From positions 1 to 20,155 of the forward strand of contig DAOUPL010000006.1 in the NCBI GenBank assembly GCA_030626185.1: a stretch of DNA of 20,155 nt, in the 5' to 3' direction. The stretch is from a bacterium (lineage in GTDB: Bacteria > Babelota > Babeliae > Babelales > Vermiphilaceae). The notes under the pieces were generated by a model. That model saw only the letters and a program-made list of their open reading frames with translations. It searched no databases and had not been told where the DNA came from. Below are positions 7,458-15,633 of this stretch, one piece after another. Positions within the stretch are counted from its first letter, which is position 1; each line of letters starts with the position of its first letter. A program made the translations under genes and the position numbers.

Positions 7458-7904
7458 TTAATTTTTAGTCTCGATAAAAAATTGATCACCATCTTGTTTT
7501 ATGATCACTTCTTTTGGTCTAGGGTTAGCATTAATTACTTTTTCTTCCCATTCATCAAGAATTTTTATAAATTCTTGTGAAAGGTAAAGTTGCTTACAAT
7601 GTAAAATTTTGTGTTCAGACCAATTGTATTTGTCGAAAAAATATTTAAGTTCTGGTGCAGAAAGGCGCAACAATTGTTTGATGAGGTGGCTATTATTTAT
7701 TATTTGATGGTTGTTGCGAACAAATGAGATAAACTCTTTGCGGTGATGATTGTTTGTTTGTGGTTGTTGTGTGTTGAGCCATTGTTCAATGGCATTTATT
7801 CGTGATGCTAAATACTCCTGATAATAAAGTTCATCTTTGTAAGCATCGCCAGATAGGGCGATGAAGGGGGTCAAGAGGATGAAAAAGTAAATTGAGTTTT
7901 TCAT
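7458..7904 (-). CDS. Secreted protein with an immunity-like C-terminus (probable chimera)
   Basis: 148 residues from the ATG at 7904, which gives a clean signal peptide (MKNSIYFFILLTPFIALSG). A TTG 11 codons earlier is open but would put a polar stretch before it. The middle, about residues 20-108, is a polar, probably helical region I do not recognise. From about residue 109 it switches to a tail starting QEFIKILDEWEEK that matches the C-terminus of the immunity-like protein at 7163-6762. A signal peptide joined to the tail of a cytosolic immunity protein is odd. The simplest reading is a deletion that fused the secreted front of a toxin gene to the end of an older immunity gene, leaving the EndoU fragment behind. 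It may still be translated. Confidence 0.6.
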   Translation of the reverse strand: MKNSIYFFILLTPFIALSGDAYKDELYYQEYLASRINAIEQWLNTQQPQTNNHHRKEFISFVRNNHQIINNSHLIKQLLRLSAPELKYFFDKYNWSEHKILHCKQLYLSQEFIKILDEWEEKVINANPRPKEVIIKQDGDQFFIETKN

Positions 7905-7948
7905 GGATCTATGGTTGGTTTTGTTTAGTTTTTTCAACTATAAACAAG

Positions 7949-7977
7949 ATTTTATGTAGGGTGCTAGATTTGTACAA
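7949..7977 (-). promoter_or_regulatory. Probable promoter of the toxin/immunity locus
   Basis: On the minus strand -35 TTGTAC (7977-7972) and -10 TAAAAT (7954-7949), 17 bases apart, lie about 45 bases before the ATG at 7904. It would drive the chimeric gene and read on through the EndoU fragment to the immunity gene. The -10 matches at 5 of 6 positions, the -35 at 3 of 6. Confidence 0.4.
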
Positions 7978-8089
7978 TAATAAAAACTACCTATTAATCG
8001 TTGTTCTGATAGGGATGTTGGCAAAAAAATAAAAAAGAAGTAGAAAAAAAGTCTTCATAAATCATCAAGTTAGACATAAAAAATATGAT

Positions 8090-8132
8090 TGTGCATACTG
8101 ATTAACGTAATTAATGGTTAATCATATGCACA
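8090..8132. promoter_or_regulatory. 43-nt interrupted palindrome upstream of batA
   Basis: TGTGCATA-c-TGATTAAC (8090-8106), ten-base centre, GTTAATCA-TATGCACA (8117-8132): sixteen paired bases with a single unpaired C. It ends ten bases before the batA ATG and no ribosome binding site is seen, so the right arm fills the space where one would lie. A possible -35 TAGACA (8071-8076) and -10 CATACT (8094-8099) overlap the left arm. It could be an operator for a dimeric repressor or an RNA hairpin at the start of the bat message. No T-run follows, so a terminator is unlikely. Confidence 0.6.
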
Positions 8133-8141
8133 TGATTGTTT

Positions 8142-9131
8142 ATGGAGTATTTTTACAGATTTGCTAATCTTTCAGTCTTGTGGTGGCTGTTGCCAGCGAT
8201 CATAGCGCTAATTGTTGTGCGTCATTTTATAAAACATACTTCGTGGTACACGCATTCACTTGTTTCATCGCTATTATCTTCTGGTGTGTTAAAAACTCAT
8301 CCAGCGTACATTGTTTTTTTTGTCATGCGTTTAGTGACGTTGCTAGCGTTGTCGTTATTAATTTCACGTCCACAATGGGTCGACTCACAAACACACACCG
8401 AAGTTGAAGGGATAGACATTGTTCTAGTTCTTGATGTTTCTGGTAGTATGGATGCAGCTGATGCGCCTGATGATAAACGCTCACGTTTTGCAATTGCAAA
8501 AGCTGAAGCACTACGCTTTATCGAGCAACGCATGAACGATGCATTTGGTTTAGTTATTTTTGCCAACGTTGCAATGTCGCTTTGTCCATTGACGATGGAT
8601 CGTTTATTGATTCGTGAACGAATCGAAGAACTAAGTTTAGGTTTCATTGATGAAAATGGTACCAAGCTTGCAACCGGCATCGTAACAGCAGCAAATAGAT
8701 TACGACGCTCAACGGCAAAAAGTAAAATTATGATCTTGTTGACTGATGGTGAACCATCACAAGGTGACATGAAGATGCAAACAGCTATTGAAGTTGCACA
8801 AGAATTAGGAATAAAAATTTATACTGTCGGTATTGGCAACCCTGATGGGCAAACAATAATTCATCCATTTTATGGTGTAGTAATCATGCCAGGAGTTAAT
8901 CAAGAATTGCTTGATCACATTGCACGTGAAACTGGCGGGCAATCATTTTTAGCGCATTCTGCGCGTGACATGCGTGAAATTTATCAAACAATTGATCGAT
9001 TAGAACGCACACGGCATGAGACGTTTGTGTTTGGTAATTATTACGATATTTATCTGTTGCCGGTAGCGTTATTGATTTTGTGGTCGCTGTTAGAGTTCTT
9101 TTTAGCAACGTTTGTCTGGTTTGTCGTATGA
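8142..9131 (+). CDS. batA: BatA, membrane-anchored von Willebrand factor A protein
   Basis: 329 residues from the ATG at 8142; an in-frame TTG two codons earlier is less likely. Two N-terminal membrane helices (about 11-29 and 57-74) are followed by a VWA domain with the metal-binding MIDAS motif DVSGS (D98, S100, S102), a GTKLATG threonine loop, and LLTDGEPSQGD. A last helix ends the protein. This is the BatA layout of Bacteroides-type aerotolerance operons, where Bat proteins form an envelope complex linked to stress tolerance; their molecular action is poorly known. It is the first of five genes; ATGA at 9128-9131 couples it to batB. No moxR or DUF58 gene, the usual upstream partners, lies in the preceding 8 kb. 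Confidence 0.9.
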   Translation: MEYFYRFANLSVLWWLLPAIIALIVVRHFIKHTSWYTHSLVSSLLSSGVLKTHPAYIVFFVMRLVTLLALSLLISRPQWVDSQTHTEVEGIDIVLVLDVSGSMDAADAPDDKRSRFAIAKAEALRFIEQRMNDAFGLVIFANVAMSLCPLTMDRLLIRERIEELSLGFIDENGTKLATGIVTAANRLRRSTAKSKIMILLTDGEPSQGDMKMQTAIEVAQELGIKIYTVGIGNPDGQTIIHPFYGVVIMPGVNQELLDHIARETGGQSFLAHSARDMREIYQTIDRLERTRHETFVFGNYYDIYLLPVALLILWSLLEFFLATFVWFVV

Positions 9132-10126
9132 ACATAGAACTTTTTAACATTTCATGGGATGTCAGTTGGCTTGTCATCTTTTTTATAAGTATTCCTGTTG
9201 TCTTTACGTTTTTTGTTTATCAATATTTGCAGCGCACAAAAGTTCGTTCTGCTCTCGGACTGTATAACTTTAACGGTATTTCTTCGTTTGATAGCGCTAA
9301 ACGCATCGCAAAACATGTATTGCACTTGATTGGCTTATTGTTTTTGTGCATTGCGTTATTGCAACCAAAATGGAATAAAAAAGAAGAAACAGTAAAACAA
9401 CACGGGCGTGATCTGTTTATTGCATTAGATATTTCACGCAGTATGTTGGCGCAAGATTGTGTGCCGGATCGGTTAATGTTTGCAAAGCAAAAAATTAAAA
9501 AATTAATAAAATTACTTTCATGCGAGCGCATTGGGCTTTTGTTGTTTTCTGGTACCGCGTTTGTGCAATGTCCGTTAACACAAGATTATGCAGCGTTTGA
9601 AATGTTTTTAGATCAAGTTGATGTAGAAACTATTTCTTCAGGTACTACCGCAATTGATAAAGCAATTATGCAAACAATTCAGGCGTTTGGTGATGAAAAA
9701 AGAAAAAATAGATTATTGGTTTTGTGCACCGATGGTGAAGATTTCTCTCAACGCTTGGGTGCAGTGCAACAAAAAGCACAACAACAAAATATGAAAATTT
9801 TTGCACTTGGTATCGGTTCACCACAAGGGGCACCAATTCCATTGTACGATCAACTTGGTCAACCTGCTGGGCATCAGAAAGATAAAAATGGTAAAATTGT
9901 TATAACGCGTCTTGATGAACAACGCTTGCATTCACTTGTAAGCGCAATTGGTGGCAAGTACGTGCGTGGGTGTAAAGATGATCTTGATGTGCAAACTATT
10001 GTGAATGAAATTGAACGGTATGAAAAAGAAGAGCTCTCAGAGCGTAGCGAAACATCGTTAGAGCATCAATATCCGTGGTTCTTGATTGTTTCGTTTGTTT
10101 GTTATGGGTTGACATGGTTATTGTAA
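9128..10126 (+). CDS. batB: BatB, second membrane-anchored VWA protein
   Basis: 332 residues. The ATG at 9128 overlaps the batA stop in ATGA, so I prefer it to the upstream GTG within batA. Hydrophobic helices at about 13-31 and 65-79 precede a VWA domain with MIDAS DISRS (D101, S103, S105), then SSGTTAIDKAI and LLVLCTDGEDFS as the other metal-site loops; a helix near 312-331 closes the protein. It is the sister of BatA with the same topology, and intact MIDAS residues in both suggest both bind a divalent metal and a partner. The 3' end overlaps the batC start. Confidence 0.9.
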   Translation: MNIELFNISWDVSWLVIFFISIPVVFTFFVYQYLQRTKVRSALGLYNFNGISSFDSAKRIAKHVLHLIGLLFLCIALLQPKWNKKEETVKQHGRDLFIALDISRSMLAQDCVPDRLMFAKQKIKKLIKLLSCERIGLLLFSGTAFVQCPLTQDYAAFEMFLDQVDVETISSGTTAIDKAIMQTIQAFGDEKRKNRLLVLCTDGEDFSQRLGAVQQKAQQQNMKIFALGIGSPQGAPIPLYDQLGQPAGHQKDKNGKIVITRLDEQRLHSLVSAIGGKYVRGCKDDLDVQTIVNEIERYEKEELSERSETSLEHQYPWFLIVSFVCYGLTWLL

Positions 10127-11316
10127 GAAAAATGCCTCTGCTTTTATTTTTGATGCTTTTTTGCAATCTGTTTGCATTTAAGTATGATCGTGCGTTGCAC
10201 AAAGCGCATAATGGTGATTGGCCATCAGCAATCGATGATTTAACAACTATGCTTGTGCATGATCCAGACAATCCTGATTTTTTGTACGATCTTGCAGTGA
10301 GTTGTTATAAAGTTGGCGATACGCAAAAAGCTATTGCCTATTTTCAGCGATTATTACTATTGCCTAATCTTGATGATGTATTGCGTGAGCGTGCAGAGTT
10401 TAATTTAGCTAACGCGTACGTGCAAGAACAAAAGTTACACGATGCGCTTGCGCATTACGAGTCAGTCTTGTCATATTCACCAAAAAATGAATACGCACAA
10501 CATAATTATGACAAAGTTAAAGAGATGCTTGAGCAACAAGAGCAACAACAAGATGACAATCAGTCACAAGATGATCAACAGCAGCAAGATCAAGATAATC
10601 AACAAGATGAATCTTCAAGCGATCAGCAATCTGGCGATGACGATCAATCCGGCTCCGCTGAAGCTTCTTCGGACGCGTCACAAGATGGTGATAATCAATC
10701 AGAAGATAGTAACGATCAGCAAGATGGTGATCAAGAACAAGAATCTGATGAGTCACAAGATGGCGATGAGCAACAAAGTGATGAACAGCAAAGTGATCAA
10801 AATTCTGATAATAGTCGTGAGCAAGACAGCTCACAACAAGAAGAACAGCAAGATAATGCAGAGCAAACAGAAAATAGTGGCGATCAATCCGACTTCGCTG
10901 AAGCTTCTTCGGACGCGTCACAAGAATCATCAGAACAAGAAAATCAACAAGAACAACAATCGCAAGATGACGACGAGTACAATCCATTCGAGCAACAATT
11001 TGACCAGCAAGAAGATAGCGCTGACGATGAATCACAAACGCAAGAGCAGGAGGCAGAAGCTGCAGAACAAGAAGATGTTTTTGATGAACAAAGTTCTGAT
11101 GCTGCTGATGAGCTTGCGCAACAAGGTGATGAACATGAAGAACAACAAACTGGTGCAGGTCAAGAAGTTTCGTTAGTAGAAGATGATCAACTTGATCAAC
11201 GAATAGCACAAGTTCTTGAGTATCAAGCAGAGTATGATAAAAAATTAAACAAACAGTTGTTGTATATGCGTTCGCATACGGCAGATAGCACGGGTGATAA
11301 TGGTTATGATTGGTAA
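10114..11316 (+). CDS. batC: BatC-like TPR protein with a long Q/D/E/S-rich region
   Basis: 400 residues from the ATG at 10114, overlapping batB by 13 bases; this start keeps a basic residue pair before the hydrophobic leader (VIVRK-MPLLLFLMLF), unlike the ATG at 10132. After the signal segment, residues 24-135 form about three TPR repeats for protein-protein contacts. Residues about 140-345 are a highly acidic, glutamine-rich low-complexity stretch, probably disordered and extracytoplasmic. Within it, two 45-base near-identical segments encode AEASSDASQ in a GC-richer style than the flanks and look like inserted repeats. The last 50 residues regain normal composition. TPR between batB and batD fits BatC; the long tail is unusual. 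Confidence 0.8.
   Translation: MVIVRKMPLLLFLMLFCNLFAFKYDRALHKAHNGDWPSAIDDLTTMLVHDPDNPDFLYDLAVSCYKVGDTQKAIAYFQRLLLLPNLDDVLRERAEFNLANAYVQEQKLHDALAHYESVLSYSPKNEYAQHNYDKVKEMLEQQEQQQDDNQSQDDQQQQDQDNQQDESSSDQQSGDDDQSGSAEASSDASQDGDNQSEDSNDQQDGDQEQESDESQDGDEQQSDEQQSDQNSDNSREQDSSQQEEQQDNAEQTENSGDQSDFAEASSDASQESSEQENQQEQQSQDDDEYNPFEQQFDQQEDSADDESQTQEQEAEAAEQEDVFDEQSSDAADELAQQGDEHEEQQTGAGQEVSLVEDDQLDQRIAQVLEYQAEYDKKLNKQLLYMRSHTADSTGDNGYDW
10641..10685 (+). repeat. Palindromic-type repeat inside batC, copy 1
   Basis: 45 bases, 43 of them identical to 10881-10925, inserted in frame in the low-complexity part of batC. The core (TCCG, then GCTGAAGCTTC, then TTCGGA) has inverted ends and a central GAAGCTTC palindrome, and is clearly GC-richer than the flanking CAA/GAT repeats. 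Read on the minus strand it resembles the element at 16867-16896 (GTCCG, AAGC and GCGAAG boxes, CGGA). Confidence 0.6.
10881..10925 (+). repeat. Palindromic-type repeat inside batC, copy 2
   Basis: Second copy, exactly 240 bases (80 codons) after the first, same strand and frame. The two differences are G/A and C/T changes that turn GSAEASSDASQ into DFAEASSDASQ. This copy has the better terminal pairing, TCCGA with TCGGA. Confidence 0.6.
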
Positions 11317-13078
11317 AAAGTTTTTTTATTTTTTATTTTTAATCAGTACAGCATTACTAGCTGATGTTGATTTTTTTGTCACTGATCTTAACGATGATGA
11401 ATTAACGTCTGTGGCGGTTGGTCAGCCATTTTTGATTCATGTTTCAGCGTCAGACATTCATGGTAATGTTCGTCAAGTAGATGTTGATGGTCTTGATAAA
11501 ATAGGTGGACAGCGCACAAGTGTTTCTATGAGTACGTTTAATGGTCGCACAAGCGTTGACCATGTCTATCAAGCAACGATTGATAGACATGGCACTTACA
11601 CCATTGGGCCTGCACGTGTAGTTGATCAAGATGGTGAGCATGTTACCAATGCGTTAACAATTGCTGTTGGTGCAGATGGCATACAAGTGCATCAAAAAAA
11701 TGAAGAACCAAAAAAAGTTGATGCGGTAAAATTGAGCATTTCTACCGATAACAAACAAGTTTACGTTGGTCAACGGGTGTCAATTTCTGTTGACTTGTCT
11801 TACACCAGTGGTGGTATTTCGTTAAATCGTTTTTATAAACCTGATTATGAAAATTGCATTGTGCGAGAGCTTAGAGAGCCAGAAATTTCAGTAAAAAAAA
11901 AGCATGGAAAAAAAGTTTATTGTGCATCGTACGAGTATCAGTTGTTTCCACAAAAAGTTGGGCAATTAGTTGTTCCATCACATGCAGCAGTTTACACGCA
12001 ACGTGTTAAAAAACCACGACGAATAAGTTTTTTGATGGCAGCATTCTCGTTTGATGCAAGTGAACAAAAACAAGCACATTCTAATGCGTTGACGTTGCAA
12101 GTAAATCCATTACCACCGCATAACGGACAGGTTGATGCAGTAGGGAGATTTGCAAATTTTGCTTTAACCTTAGATACCAACGAGACAAAACAACACGACG
12201 TGGTAGAAGTTACACTTTCAGTTGTTGGTGATGGTGATTTGCAGGGATTGTCACTAAAAAAACTAACTGATGTTGATAAAACATTGCGGCCATTTTTTTC
12301 TTCGCAAACGGTAAAAGATTTAGGTGAACCGCAAGAAGTTAAACAAAAAATTGTGCAATATGCGTTGCAACCAACAAAAGAGGGGGTTTTTGTTATTCCG
12401 CCACAAACGTTTACTTATTTTGATCCGTATGAGCATGCGTACAAAACATTATACACACAAGAGCAAACGTTAACGGTAGAAAAATGTGAACGATCAGCTA
12501 TGGATATTTCATACGATGTGTACGATGAGCAAGAGGTTATTGATGACGTTAATCACGATGATGGTATTTGCGTTGTCGATTGTGGGCCATGGTGCGCGCC
12601 ACGACAAGGTGGTATCCCGCATGAATGGTTTTTGTTTTTATTATTTTTACCATTGTTTTTGTTACTTGCATGGTTGTTACTTATGATCACACGTTATAGC
12701 TACGGTGTTGTTGATGAGCAATTTGCACAAAAAAATGCATTTAAGCGATTGCAAAAAAAACTTGAACGTGCACAAAAGAGAAATGGTTCGCCAGCACTGA
12801 TTTACCAGGCATTTATAAACGCATGCGCAAAAAAATGGCATTTTGATCTGACCAAAACATCGCATAAAACTATCGTGCAAAAAGTTAGTTCATATTTGAT
12901 GCCATACGAACAAGAACAGTTAGAAAGTTTTTTAATCGATGCGTTACACGCAACGTACGGTGATAAAAAAATAAAAAATAACGATCTTTTTGAGTGCGCT
13001 ATTCGTCATGCGGTAATTTTACATGATCGTGTGTTAGAAAAAGATGCCGCAAAGCGTAAAAATAAGGGGAAGCGATGA
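11306..13078 (+). CDS. batD: BatD, large exported protein anchored by one C-terminal helix
   Basis: 590 residues from the ATG at 11306, placed 8 bases after GGGTGA; an ATG two codons earlier is possible. The start overlaps the batC end. A signal peptide (KKFFYFLFLISTALLA) precedes about 410 residues of beta-rich, Ig-like extracytoplasmic sequence typical of BatD (oxygen tolerance family), including VGQRVSISVDLSYTSG and the repeated pattern of conserved glycines before hydrophobic strands. One membrane helix follows at about residues 438-462 (FLFLLFLPLFLLLAWLLL), then a basic cytoplasmic tail of about 125 residues. Its GICVVDCGPWC stretch before the helix has three cysteines. It ends in ATGA shared with batE, after a strong AAGGGGA site for the next gene. 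Confidence 0.85.
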   Translation: MIGKKFFYFLFLISTALLADVDFFVTDLNDDELTSVAVGQPFLIHVSASDIHGNVRQVDVDGLDKIGGQRTSVSMSTFNGRTSVDHVYQATIDRHGTYTIGPARVVDQDGEHVTNALTIAVGADGIQVHQKNEEPKKVDAVKLSISTDNKQVYVGQRVSISVDLSYTSGGISLNRFYKPDYENCIVRELREPEISVKKKHGKKVYCASYEYQLFPQKVGQLVVPSHAAVYTQRVKKPRRISFLMAAFSFDASEQKQAHSNALTLQVNPLPPHNGQVDAVGRFANFALTLDTNETKQHDVVEVTLSVVGDGDLQGLSLKKLTDVDKTLRPFFSSQTVKDLGEPQEVKQKIVQYALQPTKEGVFVIPPQTFTYFDPYEHAYKTLYTQEQTLTVEKCERSAMDISYDVYDEQEVIDDVNHDDGICVVDCGPWCAPRQGGIPHEWFLFLLFLPLFLLLAWLLLMITRYSYGVVDEQFAQKNAFKRLQKKLERAQKRNGSPALIYQAFINACAKKWHFDLTKTSHKTIVQKVSSYLMPYEQEQLESFLIDALHATYGDKKIKNNDLFECAIRHAVILHDRVLEKDAAKRKNKGKR

Positions 13079-13812
13079 TTAAAAGATTTTTCTTTGTGTT
13101 GTTCTGTTTTTCGCTGGTAACAAATGCATCGTTTGAACAAGAACAATTTTTAAAAGCATTTGAGTTGTATGAGCAAGGCGCATATCGTCAAGCGTTTGAT
13201 GCGTATAACAAAATAAAGAATAAAGGTTCGGCCACCTGGTACAACATGGGCATCTGTTTGTACAAATTAAATAAGCCAACCGATGCATATTTGTATTTTA
13301 GACGTGCGTTGTACGGCACTCCACAATCGTTGTGTGCACAAACCTATGCGTGGTGTGATGCAATCAAACAACAGATTGATAAATCGTATAATGTTTCAAA
13401 AAAAACGTATGCGCAACGGTTTGTTCATCAGCGGTGTGCAGATATGCCGTTATTCTTTTTACAATGGTTTACGTTGTTGTTGTGGTATCTGTCATGTTTG
13501 TTTTTGTTGTTGTTTGTACTGCGTAAAAAGCGTTATTTTTTGTTGTTAGCGTTTTTTTTGGCGTCACTTTGGATAACAAGTTTGATTGGGTATTGTCAGC
13601 AACGAGACCAGCGTTGTAATCAGCAACTAGCGCTGGTGATGCAGCGCAATGCGCCGTTGCATGTGATTCCTGATGAGCATGCGCATAAAGTTGCACAACT
13701 TAACGCTTTGGATGAAGTTGTAATCGGTAAAGTTGATGATTGTTGGCAGCATGTTACAACGCCATCAGGAATTGTAGGTTGGATACAAAAAAATTGTTTA
13801 GTAAAAATTTAG
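13075..13812 (+). CDS. batE: BatE, TPR protein with membrane helices and a bacterial SH3 domain
   Basis: 245 residues starting at the ATGA overlap (13075) with AAGGGGA upstream. An N-terminal signal/anchor is followed by TPR repeats (about 20-95; FELYEQGAYRQAFDAYNKI, then a WYNMGICLYKLNKPTDAYLYFRRAL-type repeat). Two hydrophobic helices lie at about 122-145 and 150-172, and a C-terminal SH3-type domain (about 185-245) ends in GIVGWIQKNCLVKI. TPR plus SH3 is the usual BatE layout; such SH3 domains often bind cell wall or partner peptides. It is the last gene of the five-gene operon. Confidence 0.85.
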   Translation: MIKRFFFVLFCFSLVTNASFEQEQFLKAFELYEQGAYRQAFDAYNKIKNKGSATWYNMGICLYKLNKPTDAYLYFRRALYGTPQSLCAQTYAWCDAIKQQIDKSYNVSKKTYAQRFVHQRCADMPLFFLQWFTLLLWYLSCLFLLLFVLRKKRYFLLLAFFLASLWITSLIGYCQQRDQRCNQQLALVMQRNAPLHVIPDEHAHKVAQLNALDEVVIGKVDDCWQHVTTPSGIVGWIQKNCLVKI

Positions 13813-13887
13813 TTAGACTTTTCTAAAAAAAATTGTACGATAAGTACACGTTTGATTTTAATAGCGTTTGTCATACAAAAGAATAAC

Positions 13888-14547
13888 ATGAATAGCTACA
13901 GCTGGGTTAAATCTTTATTATTTTCTCTGTTTTTGCTTATCCCTAGTGATTGTTGTTATGCATTGAGTCGTTACACTTATCTCATGAATCAACAAAATGA
14001 AAAAAATATTTTTTTAAAGCAGTCGTTAATGGTTGTTTCTGTTTCGGCTCTTTTTTTGGGGTTAGTATGTTTTGTTTTGATTTTAAAAAATCGAAAATTA
14101 CAAAATCAGCCTGTTGTTGTGGATGAAGAGGATTCAGGGTTAGATGAGACTGTTGATGCTGAAGACAAAAAGAGCTTGAGTATGAAAATAGAAACCTTGC
14201 AAAGTGAAAATGATGAATTGAAGCTGCAATATCAAGCAGGTGAAGCATTGCGTGAAGAAGCAGAAAAAAAGAATAGCATGGAGTTTAATGGTTTGTTAGG
14301 TGTATTAAATATTGATGATTTTTATGGAACAAATACTTTAGCTTTGATTGAACATATACGAAGAAATGAATCTGCTGTCTCAGGTGATGATGAGGAAAAA
14401 TCCAATGAAAATAGCTATTCATTAAATAATGATGTGAATTCAATTAATAATGGAAGAGTATCAAGTTGGGATTCTTATGAGTCTAGTTATAAATCTTCTA
14501 ATGATAAGGTATGCAATAGTTGTTATGATAAGTGTTATTGTTTTTAA
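13888..14547 (+). CDS. Exported membrane protein with a coiled coil and cysteine-rich end, unknown function
   Basis: 219 residues from the ATG at 13888; an in-frame TTG 12 codons upstream is open but unneeded. I do not recognise the family. A signal peptide or first helix (SLLFSLFLLIPSDCCYA, about 8-25) and a second helix (about 47-66) are followed by an acidic linker. A probable coiled coil spans about 98-135 (MKIETLQSENDELKLQYQAGEALREE region). A serine/asparagine-rich stretch then ends in VCNSCYDKCYCF with four cysteines in the last eleven residues. The cysteine-rich end recalls the small protein at 182-487, though sequences are otherwise unrelated. It lies 75 bases after batE and may be separate from that operon. 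Confidence 0.65.
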   Translation: MNSYSWVKSLLFSLFLLIPSDCCYALSRYTYLMNQQNEKNIFLKQSLMVVSVSALFLGLVCFVLILKNRKLQNQPVVVDEEDSGLDETVDAEDKKSLSMKIETLQSENDELKLQYQAGEALREEAEKKNSMEFNGLLGVLNIDDFYGTNTLALIEHIRRNESAVSGDDEEKSNENSYSLNNDVNSINNGRVSSWDSYESSYKSSNDKVCNSCYDKCYCF

Positions 14548-14645
14548 AGTTTACGGTTATTTATCTCGTCTTCCCTTTACCCATTCCACATGATATCGTT
14601 TATAAGTAATTAATTTGCATAATTTACAAGATAGGTTTTATTTCT

Positions 14646-15605
14646 ATGTCACATCGCAGTGGTTTTTGGTCAAGCACGGTTGAATTTGTTGTGCTTTTGT
14701 TAATTGTAGTTCTTGTTAGAACATTTGGTTTTGGTTTGTATCAGGTGCCAACAGGTTCGATGGAAACAACAATGCTAGTTGGCGGACGATTTTTTGCTGA
14801 CAAAGTAAGTTATCTTTTTAGATGTCCAACGCATGGTGAAATAATTTCTTTTAACGATCCAGAACATGCGTACTCATCAAATCCGTTATTTTTTACGTTC
14901 CAAAATTATTTTTGGGGTCCTGCAAATTGGACAAAGCGTGTGATAGGGTTGCCTGGAGATCATGTTGAGGGCAGAATAGAAGATGGTAAGCCAGTTGTGT
15001 ATCGCAATGGTGAAAAACTTGATGAGTCATATTTGAATAAATATCCATTGGTGCATGTTGCAAATCAAGATGTTGATGCGTTGTACGCAAAAATTCGCAA
15101 TTCGGTACAAACAAAGTTTGGCTCAACACAAGTTTCTGATATGCAAATTCAATATTTTGTAGATCGTGAGTTGAGCAGTTGTTATCGACCAAAAAGTTAT
15201 GATCCATCAGTCTCGTTTAAAGATCAACCATTTTATCGCATCAATGAGCGTCGTGTGCTAAAAGATGCACAAGGGCAAATGGTTATGTTGCAACCACAAA
15301 CATTGTTGCGTCCGGTAAAGCGTGATCAAGTGTTGGACACTACGCGTAATCAATGGGATGGTACCGATGTCTTTTCTGTACGACTTGGTAAAAATCAATA
15401 TTGGTGCATGGGAGACAATCGTTTAGGAAGTCGTGATTGTCGTTCGTTCGGGCCAGTAGATGAAAAGTTTATTCATGGACGTATTTTGTATTGCATTTGG
15501 TCTCATGATAGCGATGAAGCATGGTTTATTGTTGATTTATTAAAACATCCAATTGATTTTTGGTCTCGTATGAGATGGAGCAGATGTTTAAAATGGATTT
15601 CGTAA
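14646..15605 (+). CDS. lepB: Signal peptidase I
   Basis: 319-residue membrane protease that removes signal peptides from exported proteins. Near the N-terminus a membrane anchor (about 11-27) precedes VPTGSMETTM with the catalytic serine S38. The lysine of the Ser-Lys dyad is K97 in TKRVIGLPGD, and the late conserved box is MGDNRLGSRDCRSFGPV (about 256-272). The long insert between K97 and the late box resembles larger Gram-negative enzymes. Only one N-terminal helix is evident, against two in E. coli. Upstream AT-rich DNA (14548-14645) could hold its promoter, but no clear -35/-10 pair is seen. Many secreted proteins here would be its substrates. Confidence 0.95.
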   Translation: MSHRSGFWSSTVEFVVLLLIVVLVRTFGFGLYQVPTGSMETTMLVGGRFFADKVSYLFRCPTHGEIISFNDPEHAYSSNPLFFTFQNYFWGPANWTKRVIGLPGDHVEGRIEDGKPVVYRNGEKLDESYLNKYPLVHVANQDVDALYAKIRNSVQTKFGSTQVSDMQIQYFVDRELSSCYRPKSYDPSVSFKDQPFYRINERRVLKDAQGQMVMLQPQTLLRPVKRDQVLDTTRNQWDGTDVFSVRLGKNQYWCMGDNRLGSRDCRSFGPVDEKFIHGRILYCIWSHDSDEAWFIVDLLKHPIDFWSRMRWSRCLKWIS

Positions 15606-15633
15606 AATAGCAAAAAATAAAAAAGGAAAATAG

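Noticed and set aside
7165..7461. 98-residue plus-strand frame between the minus-strand genes
   Set aside because: It is antisense to the EndoU-like fragment, whose translation has clear protein character; the plus-strand product is an unstructured Phe/Leu/Arg-rich sequence without a ribosome binding site.
10442..11209. Long frames on both strands across the middle of batC
   Set aside because: They arise from the low-complexity CAA/GAT repeats, which stay open in several frames; only the batC frame continues a TPR protein and fits the operon spacing.
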